Of a stretch of 41,681 bases of DNA, positions 26,743-35,454 are shown piece after piece; the first letter of the stretch is position 1, and the number at the start of each line of letters is the position of its first letter. Under the pieces are notes generated by a model. That model was not told the DNA's origin and ran no database searches. It saw nothing but the letters and a program-made list of their open reading frames with translations. Origin of the DNA: Parendozoicomonas sp. Alg238-R29 (GTDB lineage Bacteria; Pseudomonadota; Gammaproteobacteria; Pseudomonadales; Endozoicomonadaceae); contig NZ_CAMZOG010000038.1 in the NCBI RefSeq assembly GCF_947331445.1, positions 1-41,681 on the forward strand. The letters are read 5' to 3'. The position numbers were made by a program, and so were the translations under genes.

Positions 26743-29220
26743 ATGACAGGGAATGTCCGGCCTTCTGTCTGCTTGCAGTGGTTGTGTATGCTGCTTCTGC
26801 TTTGTAGTGGAAGTGGAATATCTGCTGATGAAAATATGGATGAGATTCCCGCCGGTTTCGAAAATCTGGATGCCCCCAAAGAGACTGAAATTGAAATCTG
26901 GTTTGCTGGTAAAAAGCGGGGTACAACCTTTGCTCGCTTTTCCTCTCAATGGATAATTTTCCGCCAGCCCCAAAGTGTTGCCAACATGATTCCAGAAGTT
27001 CGGAATAAGGCTTTTGTCGCCAAGTCGTTAAACGGGCAGCTGGCAGGTCATGGTGAGTTAGTTTGTCGGGGAAAAAACAGAAATAACTGTGGAATCCTGC
27101 ATCCGAAAATTGCTGGGGTGATTCTCGATCATCGTCGTTTCCGGGCCACTGTGTTTATTAATCCTGAACACCTGAAGATTCGGACACTGACCCAGCAGCG
27201 TTATCTGAATGAATCCAGCAGTGATATTTCTGCAGTTCAGGGGCTGAGCCTTAACTTGTCCGGGGCTCGCTCAAGAGATTCCACAGACCATTACTCTTGG
27301 TATGGCCGTTCATTGATGGCTTTGAAAGAAAATCATCTGCTTACGGACTGGAGTTATGACAAGAAAGAACACTTCAGTGTTTCCTCGCTTTATATTGAGC
27401 GAGATTGGCAGGGGCAGGAGCTTATAGGTGGGCTGTTTGGTGCTAACAGTTTTGGCTTGGGTTTTTCTGCTGATCCGCAGTTGCTTGGGGTGAGGCTGGC
27501 GCACTCAACTGATTCTTTAAGCAGTCAGAGCGCAGTCAATAACACACCTCTTATTGTTTACCTTCCTGTGCGCGGCAGGGTGGAAATTTACCGGGCTGGA
27601 AAGTTATTAAAAGCTGAACTTTTAGAAGCCGGTCGTCAGCAACTGGATACCCGCAGCCTTCCACAGGGGGCATACAATCTGACTATTCGTGTTTATGACG
27701 GCACTCAGCTTCTTAACGAACAGCAGGTATTGTATGTGAAAAGTAATAGTCTGCCTGGTGATGATGACCCTCAATATTTCTTTGAAATCGGTCGTCCTGT
27801 GGAAAATGTTACGGAAACCTGGTGGCCTCAAACTGGTGCTGGCTGGGTGGCTCGTGGTGGCTATTCACAGCTGTTGACCGAAACTTCTTCGTTTACATTG
27901 GCTGCGACAGTCGAAAATAGTGATGCTCTGGCAGAAGCTGGAATTCTCAACCTGAGTGAATTCTTTGAATTTTCTGGTGGTGTGATGATGGCCAGAGAGA
28001 GTCGTAAAGGTTTTTACGGCAATGCTGTCTTTAACAGGGAGAGCTGGCAGCTGCAGGCGCGTTATCGCGAGCTTTCTGAAAAGAAGCAGAGAGCAGAGTC
28101 TCACTCAAACAATGCGCTGCTTGGTGAAGGATTTCGCACCGGACAGCTGGATTTGTCCAAAAGTTTTGGTTTCGCCAGTGTGGAAGTAGGAAGAGACTGG
28201 CAGAGAAGCCAGTCCCAGAAGAGAACGCAGATTACTGACCACATTCGTTTTGAGTGGCCGTTGCTGAAAGATTCCTCCTTCGATATGCGATTGACCCTTG
28301 ATGCATCCAGCGCACAGTTGGCTGACGGTAGAAATTCTCAGGTATTGGCGAGCCTTACGCTCACCCACCGGGAAGGGGTTCGTACAGCAACTGTGAAACA
28401 GAATCGGCAGGAAAATAAAACGCAGGGCAATCGAAATGTCTCCCTGACGACCCGAGCATCTGCACGGTGGCAAAAGCTGGAAGCTGCCGGGCAAACTATT
28501 ACTGCTGGAGGTTATCTGGAAAAACAAAGGCAGCAGGACATGTTGGGCGGCGATGCGTATTTTGCCGGCAAGTGGTTGGGAGGACAGGTGGCACTGAATC
28601 GCTCCCTTCCTGAGCAGGGACATGCCGTAACCAACTATACCGGCAGTTTCAGTACCAGCGCTTTGGCCCGGCCTGACAATGTTTCTATTGGTGGTGGCCG
28701 CTTGAGCGACAGTGCTGTGCTGGTGGCATTTGACGGTGATGGGGAGGGATACTTTGATATTCTGGTGAACGGTAAAGCCGTGACTTACGGTCGGGCCGGA
28801 GAGGTGGTACCTATTGTACTTACGCCTTTCCGTAAGTATGGGCTTTCCATTAAAGCTAGAGGAAATAATTTCTCGGATTATGACGACACTGAGCAAAGCG
28901 TGACACTTTACCCCGGCAATGTGGCCCGCGTTTCCTTCTCTGTTGTTCAGGTTTTTCCAGTGCTGGGGCGTTTGTATGATACAGATGAAAATATTCTGGA
29001 TAGCGCTATTGTGGAAAATGTTCAGGAGCCGGTTCTTACAGATAGTCATGGTATTTTCCAGGCCAGGGTTCGACCTACAAAAGAAATCCTGAAAGTTCAG
29101 AAGGCCGACGGAACACACTGTGAAGCTGTTTTACCAGAAAAGAATCAAAGACGTATACGGCGGGGCGTGACTTTGCTGGGACGTTTAATCTGTAATCCTA
29201 CTGACTCTTCTGTGGAGTAG
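26743..29220 (+). CDS. Outer-membrane usher, CS1/CFA-like (TcfC family), system 1
   Basis: Outer-membrane assembly platform of 825 residues for an alternate chaperone-usher pilus. A signal peptide of about 28 residues is followed by the N-terminal domain opening IPAGFENLDAPKETEIEIWF, which matches the PxGFExL start of CfaC/TcfC-like ushers. Then comes the cysteine-bounded segment CRGKNRNNCG, a plug-like LPVRGRVEIYRAGKLL, a long barrel, and a C-terminal E-set region (DGDGEGYFDILVNGKAVTYG and VTLYPGNVARVSF). The second usher in the island shares all these landmarks. Its 3' end overlaps chaperone 1 tail to tail by 23 nt. Confidence 0.87.
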   Translation: MTGNVRPSVCLQWLCMLLLLCSGSGISADENMDEIPAGFENLDAPKETEIEIWFAGKKRGTTFARFSSQWIIFRQPQSVANMIPEVRNKAFVAKSLNGQLAGHGELVCRGKNRNNCGILHPKIAGVILDHRRFRATVFINPEHLKIRTLTQQRYLNESSSDISAVQGLSLNLSGARSRDSTDHYSWYGRSLMALKENHLLTDWSYDKKEHFSVSSLYIERDWQGQELIGGLFGANSFGLGFSADPQLLGVRLAHSTDSLSSQSAVNNTPLIVYLPVRGRVEIYRAGKLLKAELLEAGRQQLDTRSLPQGAYNLTIRVYDGTQLLNEQQVLYVKSNSLPGDDDPQYFFEIGRPVENVTETWWPQTGAGWVARGGYSQLLTETSSFTLAATVENSDALAEAGILNLSEFFEFSGGVMMARESRKGFYGNAVFNRESWQLQARYRELSEKKQRAESHSNNALLGEGFRTGQLDLSKSFGFASVEVGRDWQRSQSQKRTQITDHIRFEWPLLKDSSFDMRLTLDASSAQLADGRNSQVLASLTLTHREGVRTATVKQNRQENKTQGNRNVSLTTRASARWQKLEAAGQTITAGGYLEKQRQQDMLGGDAYFAGKWLGGQVALNRSLPEQGHAVTNYTGSFSTSALARPDNVSIGGGRLSDSAVLVAFDGDGEGYFDILVNGKAVTYGRAGEVVPIVLTPFRKYGLSIKARGNNFSDYDDTEQSVTLYPGNVARVSFSVVQVFPVLGRLYDTDENILDSAIVENVQEPVLTDSHGIFQARVRPTKEILKVQKADGTHCEAVLPEKNQRRIRRGVTLLGRLICNPTDSSVE

Positions 29221-29932
29221 GCGCGTATTTAGGCAGAGTATCTTTACCGTTAAAGATTTTTTTTATCGTGCTTTCATCCTGAGTATTCATAACAAATTCA
29301 ACCTCCCCTTCCCACGGCAGTTGTAGTTGCCAGCTGGCTCCTGCGTATATACGCTCCCCTTCCAGTTTTTGGCACTCCGAAGTTTTAGCCGGATTACACT
29401 GGCGACCACTTTCCAGATACACATTACTGTTGCCATCGTTGAAGAGAGTGAGAGTTTTTCCTTCACGCTTACCAAGAATGCTGAAGACAGGCTTAACAGG
29501 CCGAACGATAACCAGCAGTTCATAAGATACAAGAACCTTCACCATATCCTGATCGCCTTTGAGGCGCCCAGTGGCAGGCTCTACAATCACCCGGTAGATG
29601 CGTTCCTTCTTTTGCTCTTCGTCAAGGTTGAGCAGGCGAACAGGGTTGCTCTGATTACCTTCAAGAGCCATACGGGATGGTGTGGCGATAAGAAGAGCGT
29701 TGTCTGGGTCAATCAGTGGTCGTCTGGATTCATCCACTCGCCCGGGATTGATAACTTCGTAAACCGATATTCCTACATAAGCCTTGTCGGACGAACCATT
29801 CAGCACATTGATATCGGTGTAGTACTCACCATCAGGTTCAAATTCGATGATGGCGCGATCTACAGAAATATCTGCCAGTGCATGGAAGGTCATTATTGCC
29901 AGCAGGCTTGTGAACAGGCGTCCGTAACCCAT
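29198..29932 (-). CDS. Periplasmic fimbrial chaperone, CS1-like, system 1
   Basis: Protein of 244 residues with a signal peptide ending near residue 20 (FHALADI). It has two Ig-like domains of the alternate chaperone family (CooB/CfaA-like): DRAIIEFEP and INVLNGSSDKAYVGISVYEV, then PSRMALEGNQSNPVRLLNL and RIYRVIVEPATG. It would bind pilin subunits and hand them to the usher. It is oriented opposite to usher 1, overlapping its end, rather than in the usual co-directional operon. A second chaperone of the same length is encoded at 37161. The ribosome site is weak; TATAAC lies upstream as a possible -10. Confidence 0.87.
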   Translation of the reverse strand: MGYGRLFTSLLAIMTFHALADISVDRAIIEFEPDGEYYTDINVLNGSSDKAYVGISVYEVINPGRVDESRRPLIDPDNALLIATPSRMALEGNQSNPVRLLNLDEEQKKERIYRVIVEPATGRLKGDQDMVKVLVSYELLVIVRPVKPVFSILGKREGKTLTLFNDGNSNVYLESGRQCNPAKTSECQKLEGERIYAGASWQLQLPWEGEVEFVMNTQDESTIKKIFNGKDTLPKYAPTPQKSQ

Positions 29933-30022
29933 GTTTTTGATTCTTACGTTATAAAAAAGACTTAAAAGGAAGCATAGATCATCTCCTCACAGATGCTTTT
30001 AGGGTGGCAGAAAAGTGCTACC

Positions 30023-30049
30023 TGGTGACGCAGTTTGTCACTTGGTGAC
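30023..30049. promoter_or_regulatory. Triple GTGAC half-site between divergent fimbrial genes
   Basis: TGGTGAC occurs twice exactly 20 bp apart (30023-30029 and 30043-30049), with an inverted GTCAC at 30037-30041 between them. The region separates the divergent chaperone 1 and two-domain subunit genes. Two helical turns between direct copies plus one inverted copy is what a multimeric regulator could bind. No regulator is identified. Confidence 0.45.
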
Positions 30050-30174
30050 TTTCCGGATTGTCAACGACGTATCAAATTTCTTCACTTTGTTTTGTGAAAC
30101 AGTTGTCGTTTGTGGAGGGACGGTTTGTTACTATTGACTGGCATGACTTTTGCGAAGTGTCTTTTGAGTCAATC

Positions 30175-31185
30175 GTGAGTAGTAAGACAAAAAAATTTGT
30201 GATACGACAACTGGCTGTGGCTCTGTTGTTTCTGGGGTGGGCTCAACTTGGCTATACCGCTCCTGAGTGTGAAACGGTCAACTTTTTGGGGTTTCGTGGC
30301 GAATACTGCCACGAGATCAAAGAGCTAGAAGACATTGTGATTAGGCCATCGGAATCTGATCTGCAGGACAATGCAGGGGGAAGCCTGATCGTTAATGAGA
30401 GCTACTGCCATACCTCCACACGCAATGGCTCAGCCTGGGATTTTCATGTGAATTTTCAGTCTGGAAGCGGTGCGGTTGACCTTGGCAATGGCAATTACCG
30501 CCTGAGTTCCTCTACAGGTAGTTCCTTGCCAGTCAATGTTCAGTGGCGGGGAAGCTCAAACTCAGGCTTCGAAGCGTTTGATGCAGGAACAACAAGCAGC
30601 TCAATACCTGGAGCCGTTAGCTGTGCAAATTCAGGAGCACAAATAAGAGTAGCGGTTGCAAGAAGTGCTTTAAGAAACGCAAAGCCGGGCACATACAACG
30701 CAACCCTGAGAATGCAGCCGGAGGTAGATACATATTTCTCCAGCAGAACGTTTACACCAGTGAATTTCGCGATCATGTTGCCGGAACTAACAAAAATAAG
30801 CCGACTGGATGATATGAGCGTAACCCAAAGAAATGCAGATGATGATGGCTATGCGCAGGATGAAAGATTCTGTGTCTTTGTCTGGGGTGGTGGTGATTAC
30901 AATATTTCAGCCAGTGGTGGAGTGGGAACCAATGATCCATTCCTGCTGAGAAATGGAAGTCAGAGCCTGGCTTACGATGTACAGCTCTCAACAAGAGCGA
31001 ATGGGAACAGATTACAACCCGTTTCTCCCGGGCAGGCACTGACTGCCAGCGGAGGCAGTTCACTTCTGAGCTGTGGCAATAGCGACAATGCCCGGGCAAG
31101 AGTAGAAATATCAGATTCGGTAACAGCGGGTAAACCAGCTGGAACCTATAGCGGAACACTCTATCTAACGGTGGAGCCAGCCTGA
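30175..31185 (+). CDS. Two-domain fimbrial subunit, system 2
   Basis: Protein of 336 residues from GTG 30175, chosen because it yields a clean signal peptide (KKFVIRQLAVALLFLG... GYTAPEC). The frame is open further upstream only with a TTG at 30058 and no signal-like sequence. Two Ig-like domains follow, each with a Cys pair; the second begins ERFCVFVWGGGDYNISASGG and ends AGTYSGTLYLTVEPA, the subunit signature shared across the island. Position ahead of the pilin and usher 2 suggests a minor or tip subunit. It is divergent from chaperone 1. Confidence 0.65.
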   Translation: MSSKTKKFVIRQLAVALLFLGWAQLGYTAPECETVNFLGFRGEYCHEIKELEDIVIRPSESDLQDNAGGSLIVNESYCHTSTRNGSAWDFHVNFQSGSGAVDLGNGNYRLSSSTGSSLPVNVQWRGSSNSGFEAFDAGTTSSSIPGAVSCANSGAQIRVAVARSALRNAKPGTYNATLRMQPEVDTYFSSRTFTPVNFAIMLPELTKISRLDDMSVTQRNADDDGYAQDERFCVFVWGGGDYNISASGGVGTNDPFLLRNGSQSLAYDVQLSTRANGNRLQPVSPGQALTASGGSSLLSCGNSDNARARVEISDSVTAGKPAGTYSGTLYLTVEPA

Positions 31186-31239
31186 AGGCGCTCACTCCAG
31201 GGTGTGATTACTAAAACAAGAAGCAATAAAGGTTGGACT

Positions 31240-31794
31240 ATGAAAACAATGATACGCAAAGCGTTGGCAGTGGCTGTATTGGCTGGGGTTTCTGGTGGAG
31301 TTATGGCTGGAACCTTGGGGGAAACCTCAAATGATGATTTTGTGATCACATATACACAGGATGCTTTGAACCGGATTTGGGGACTAAAGGACGTTACGAT
31401 AGAGGATCTGGATACAGCTACAGCTCCAACTGGTGATCCTGTTGCTTGCATGTATTCGAATGCCGATACCGATGTTACTGTGGCTGCTGAAAACGCAGGA
31501 AGTAATGCGTTTCTGCTTAGAATTAACTCAGATGACACAGCAGGTATTCCATACGAGGTAACTCTGAAAGATGCCAGTGATGACAGTTCTCTAGGTACAG
31601 TGAAAGCAGGCAGTACTTCAATAAATATCGACAATGATTTTTTTGATACACAACCCTCTCCATTAGCGGCAAATGATGCCTGCACCACTGGAGGGAATAT
31701 CAAAGTATCTGTGACTGCTAACTCCTCAGCAGGCGATCCGTATCCAGAAGGTACATATAAAGACACTATAACTCTGACTGTAAGCGCCAACTAA
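31240..31794 (+). CDS. Major pilin candidate, system 2
   Basis: Protein of 184 residues from ATG 31240 (AAAGG upstream). The signal peptide is MKTMIRKALAVAVLAGVSGG with cleavage after VMA. One compact Ig-like domain has cysteines in VACMYSNAD and DACTTGG and a final strand EGTYKDTITLTVSAN. Small size, high Ala/Thr/Ser/Asp content, and position directly before usher 2 fit the abundant shaft subunit of an alpha-type fimbria. It shares its layout with the putative pilin at 25162 but is clearly diverged. Confidence 0.75.
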   Translation: MKTMIRKALAVAVLAGVSGGVMAGTLGETSNDDFVITYTQDALNRIWGLKDVTIEDLDTATAPTGDPVACMYSNADTDVTVAAENAGSNAFLLRINSDDTAGIPYEVTLKDASDDSSLGTVKAGSTSINIDNDFFDTQPSPLAANDACTTGGNIKVSVTANSSAGDPYPEGTYKDTITLTVSAN

Positions 31795-31811
31795 AGTCGC
31801 GGTTTGGACTT

Positions 31812-34298
31812 TTGATTTTGTTTCGGCGGTTCAGTGTTTTTGTTGGAATTATTTTTCTGACTTTCGCTGGCGCATTGCCAGCGAAACCTGTTTTTATCGC
31901 TAACAGCAAAATCCCATCCGGCTTCGAATCCTTGAATCGTCCCCAGCGTTCGCTGGTGGATATCTACTATGGCGGCCGATACATCACGTCTCAGGTCGCC
32001 ACCTTTACTTTTGAGACAATCAAGCTGCCTGCTCCAAAGGATGTGGTGGGGCGAATTCGTGATGTCACTGATCCCGAGTTAATAACACGTCTATTGTCAG
32101 GAGAAATTCTTGGCAACTCTCAGGAAGTCTGCGCTCCACGGCAAACCCGTGGTTGTGGTCGTTTATCTCCCGAAGTTGTGGGCGTGATATTTGATGAAAA
32201 CCGCTTTCGGTTGGATGTTTTTATTAATCGCAATTACCTGACTACACGTCAGGCAGATGTTGAACGGTTTCTTCCACCTTCCGATGGTGGCTTTGCTTTT
32301 TTGCAGAATTTTTCTGCTACTGCCTCAGGGAATACTTCAAGCAGCAGAGGCAATAATAACTCCGATTATACGGTTAACGGTGTAAGTCTTCTGTCGTGGA
32401 AAGAGAACAGTCTTTATGGCAGCTGGGATTACACTAAAAATCAAAAATTAACTGTTGACCGACTTTATGGGCAGCGGGAGTTTGAAGGTGTTGCCTGGCA
32501 GGGCGGCATGCTTTCCAGTCGTGGCTTTGGTTTGAGCTTTACTTCCGATCAAACTCTTTTAGGTGGCCGAATTGCAACCTCCGATAATACTCGATTAGAC
32601 ACAGGTTTTACTGGCGGCGTTCCTCTGGATGTTTTTTTGCCAACCCGTGGTCGTGTTGAACTGCGCAAGGATGGCAAGCTTCTCACCTCTCAGTTTTTTG
32701 AAGCGGGTAATCAGGAACTGAATACTTCTTCTTTGCCCGATGGTGCTTATGACCTTGAGGTCCGCATTGTTGATGATTTGGGTAATCAAGTCAGTAAAGA
32801 AACCCGTTTCTTTGCCAAGCAAAATCGCTTACCCGCTTCTGGCGAGTGGGACTGGTTTGTTGAGTCAGGAAACATCTTAAATCGTACCGCTAATAAAACT
32901 TTACCAGAAACCACTGGTCAGTGGCTCAGTCGTGCTGGTGTTGGCAGAAGGCTAGGAGATACCTGGTCCGGCACACTGGCTCTGGCTGCAGATAATGATG
33001 AAGCCTTGTTAGAAACAGGCCTGTTTCATGTTGGCAGTTTCTACGATCTCTCTCCTTACGCCATGGTGGATGATGATGGTAATCATGGTTTTGGTGTGGA
33101 TGCACGAACCCGTGCCTGGGATATATCCCTGAATGGTAACTATCGCAGGTTGTGGAGTAACGCTCCGGCCAGCACTTCAGATAACAATGATAATAATCTG
33201 CTTGGGGAAAGCTTTGAGCAGATCAGCAGTTCGGTAAGTTTGCCGTTTTACACTGGTAGTGTGAGTTACCGTTACAGCTACAACAAACGCCAAAATGATG
33301 CGACCGAATCCCACGGTATTAACTGGCGTGGTCAGTTGTGGCGTACCAATGACTATGATCTGGATTTTGATCTTGGATTGAGTAAATCCGGTGATAATGA
33401 AGTTATTCTGGCGACTCTAAATTTTCGACTGCGCCAGGATCGTTGGGATTTCCGTGCATCCCCTTCTGCGGAATGGAGCAAAACTGGTAACAACAAAGAT
33501 CGTGACGAAAGGCTGCAACTCACGACAAGCTGGAACGATGACGATCTTTATGATGCTGATGTCAGGTTTGATGCCGGTATTTCGAAAGGTTCAGATCAGG
33601 ATCGCTTCAATACCAACCTTCGTTATGCCAACCATTTGGGAGCCGCTAATCTGGCTTTGGCTCATACCCGTGCTGGTGACAGCCGGGCAACTAGCTATAG
33701 CTTGAATATGGGTACAAGCCTGATGGTCAATAGCGACTATGTTTCCGTTGGTGGTGAGGATCGTGCCCAAAGTGCTGTAGTCGTTTATATCGAAGGCCGG
33801 GATGGGGATCGGTTTGATGTAATAGTTGATGGTCGTCGTGAAACTTATGCGGTTGTCGGGCAACCAACCCTGATTCCTTTAACACCATACGAACAATATC
33901 GAATTTCCCTCAAGCCTGCTGGCACAGCCATGTATCGGTTTGATGAAAAGATTCAGGAAGTCACACTTTATCCAGGCAATGTTGTGCGTATGGAAGTAGA
34001 GGCTCTACCTTTGCGGTTGGCCTTTGGACGGATTCTGTTTACTGGCTTTGGTGAAACCGGAGGTCGCATCACAGGAGGTATGGCTCCGGTCACGTTAGAC
34101 GAATATGGGTTGTTCCAGCTGGAGATTCAGGCCAATACACCAGAGTTGCGCGTTGAACTGGATAATGGCTGGGCTTGCCGGATCCAGCTCCCGAAAGACA
34201 GTGGTGAAGATATTCTGAGATTGGGAACTGTGAAACTCTCCGAAACGGATTGCCAGCCATGGCTGGACGGTGAACTGGCGATCAGCCAAACGGAATAA
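31812..34298 (+). CDS. Outer-membrane usher, CS1/CFA-like (TcfC family), system 2
   Basis: Protein of 828 residues, the second usher in the island. The start is TTG at 31812 (another in-frame TTG lies at 31818). A signal peptide ends near residue 24 (AGALPAKP). Then come IPSGFESLNRPQRSLVDIYY, the Cys-bounded segment CAPRQTRGCG, the plug-like FLPTRGRVELRKDGKLL, barrel repeats, and a C-terminal E-set with EGRDGDRFDVIVDGRRETY and VTLYPGNVVRMEV. Landmarks align one to one with usher 1, but the sequences differ through most of the barrel, so this is an old duplication or separate acquisition. It lies 17 nt after the pilin. Confidence 0.87.
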   Translation: MILFRRFSVFVGIIFLTFAGALPAKPVFIANSKIPSGFESLNRPQRSLVDIYYGGRYITSQVATFTFETIKLPAPKDVVGRIRDVTDPELITRLLSGEILGNSQEVCAPRQTRGCGRLSPEVVGVIFDENRFRLDVFINRNYLTTRQADVERFLPPSDGGFAFLQNFSATASGNTSSSRGNNNSDYTVNGVSLLSWKENSLYGSWDYTKNQKLTVDRLYGQREFEGVAWQGGMLSSRGFGLSFTSDQTLLGGRIATSDNTRLDTGFTGGVPLDVFLPTRGRVELRKDGKLLTSQFFEAGNQELNTSSLPDGAYDLEVRIVDDLGNQVSKETRFFAKQNRLPASGEWDWFVESGNILNRTANKTLPETTGQWLSRAGVGRRLGDTWSGTLALAADNDEALLETGLFHVGSFYDLSPYAMVDDDGNHGFGVDARTRAWDISLNGNYRRLWSNAPASTSDNNDNNLLGESFEQISSSVSLPFYTGSVSYRYSYNKRQNDATESHGINWRGQLWRTNDYDLDFDLGLSKSGDNEVILATLNFRLRQDRWDFRASPSAEWSKTGNNKDRDERLQLTTSWNDDDLYDADVRFDAGISKGSDQDRFNTNLRYANHLGAANLALAHTRAGDSRATSYSLNMGTSLMVNSDYVSVGGEDRAQSAVVVYIEGRDGDRFDVIVDGRRETYAVVGQPTLIPLTPYEQYRISLKPAGTAMYRFDEKIQEVTLYPGNVVRMEVEALPLRLAFGRILFTGFGETGGRITGGMAPVTLDEYGLFQLEIQANTPELRVELDNGWACRIQLPKDSGEDILRLGTVKLSETDCQPWLDGELAISQTE

Positions 34299-34309
34299 CA
34301 ATAATAAAT

Positions 34310-35329
34310 GTGTGTGGTGTTTTGTTGAGAGTTCTTTTTTTCTTTTGCATTGTCTTACTTCAAACTTTTCCTGTTCTGGCGGACGACGACTGCCTTCTGG
34401 ATAATATTGCCGATTGTGTACAGAATGGCTCCTGGGAGATGAAGCTTAAGCGCCTGTACGATATTGATATGGGGCAATGGAGTGGGCAAGCCATACTTGA
34501 TGGTTCAACCCAGCCAGCAACAGACGGGCGTCGCTTTTGTATTCTTGCCTACAGGCCTCAAGGAGGAGGACGAATTGTTCGAGATTACAATATTGATGTG
34601 ACCGGGCCTTTCGAAGATTCGTCTTATGTTCTGCGGCAGGGAAGTAAAAGTCTTCCAGTCACTCTGACGTTAAAAGGGCAGAAATCCGCCAACTCTTATA
34701 TTGATGATTCTTTGGCAAATGGCACTGTTTCTGTTGATGGGATTAATTCGGAATCTCAATGTAAGAACTATGAATTCTCCATTATTGCAGAGGTGAGCAG
34801 TACCGAAATTCTTAATCGTACAGCGGTTGGGCGGTATCAAAGCACGTTCGCGTTAGTTGCATATTCCACAGAAGGCTTCAGCCAGACAGTGACCGAAGAC
34901 TTTGTCGTCACCCTTGATGTTATCCCCGTGTATCAGGTGAACCAGTTGCAGGATGTGGTACTGGATGAAAACAAAATCACACCAGAGAACCGGGTTTATG
35001 AAGATTTGGATTTCTGCGTGTTTGCCATGGGCGCAATACAATACAAGATGTCGTTACGTTCACAGGTACGGCCTTCTTCATCTTTCGAGTTACAGAGTGG
35101 TGGAGACTCTATTCCCTATCGGGCCAGAGTAGAGCTGGATGACGGTACCTGGAATGACTTTACTCAAGCCGGTTCAACATCAGTGGGAACATTAACAGGC
35201 AGTGGGGTATTGAATTGTGGTGGCAGCCCGAACTCAAGGATAAGAATTGATTTTCCAAAGCCACAGTTAGATGGACTTACGGCTGGAACCTACACAGATA
35301 CCATGGAAGTGACTGTAGAGCCTGAATGA
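34310..35329 (+). CDS. Two-domain fimbrial subunit, system 2 (putative tip subunit)
   Basis: Protein of 339 residues starting at GTG 34310; an ATG two bases upstream is out of frame and closes at once. The signal peptide is LLRVLFFFCIVLLQTFPVLA before DDDC. Two Ig-like domains follow: the first with RRFCILAYRPQGGGR and LRQGSKSLPV, the second with LDFCVFAMGAIQYKMSLRSQ, ending AGTYTDTMEVTVEPE. It follows usher 2 by 11 nt, the place where CS1-type operons carry the tip adhesin (cooD-like). That analogy is positional. Confidence 0.65.
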   Translation: MCGVLLRVLFFFCIVLLQTFPVLADDDCLLDNIADCVQNGSWEMKLKRLYDIDMGQWSGQAILDGSTQPATDGRRFCILAYRPQGGGRIVRDYNIDVTGPFEDSSYVLRQGSKSLPVTLTLKGQKSANSYIDDSLANGTVSVDGINSESQCKNYEFSIIAEVSSTEILNRTAVGRYQSTFALVAYSTEGFSQTVTEDFVVTLDVIPVYQVNQLQDVVLDENKITPENRVYEDLDFCVFAMGAIQYKMSLRSQVRPSSSFELQSGGDSIPYRARVELDDGTWNDFTQAGSTSVGTLTGSGVLNCGGSPNSRIRIDFPKPQLDGLTAGTYTDTMEVTVEPE

Positions 35330-35371
35330 ATCAATAAATAGTTTCACCCTTTTTTCTGTCTCTCTTTTTCT

Positions 35372-35389
35372 CTGTCATGGAACTGACTT
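35372..35389 (+). promoter_or_regulatory. Candidate PhoB box upstream of phoD
   Basis: CTGTCAT, a 4-bp spacer and CTGACTT form two 7-bp repeats with the 11-bp period of a Pho box. The first repeat is a perfect match to the consensus and the second matches at five of seven positions. It lies about 65 bp upstream of the phosphatase start, so phosphate-starvation control is plausible. Confidence 0.55.
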
Positions 35390-35454
35390 CATTTTGAAAA
35401 CAAATCGAGATACCTTCTTTGTGTAGTCCCCTTCAGTGATAACACGAGAAAACA

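Noticed and set aside
28105-29118. Open frame of 337 codons antisense to usher 1
   Set aside because: Its translation has no domain pattern, while the opposite strand encodes a clear usher in the same interval; it is a coding shadow.
31161-31790. Open frame of 209 codons antisense to the system 2 pilin
   Set aside because: The plus strand has a signal peptide, ribosome site and pilin features; the antisense frame has none.
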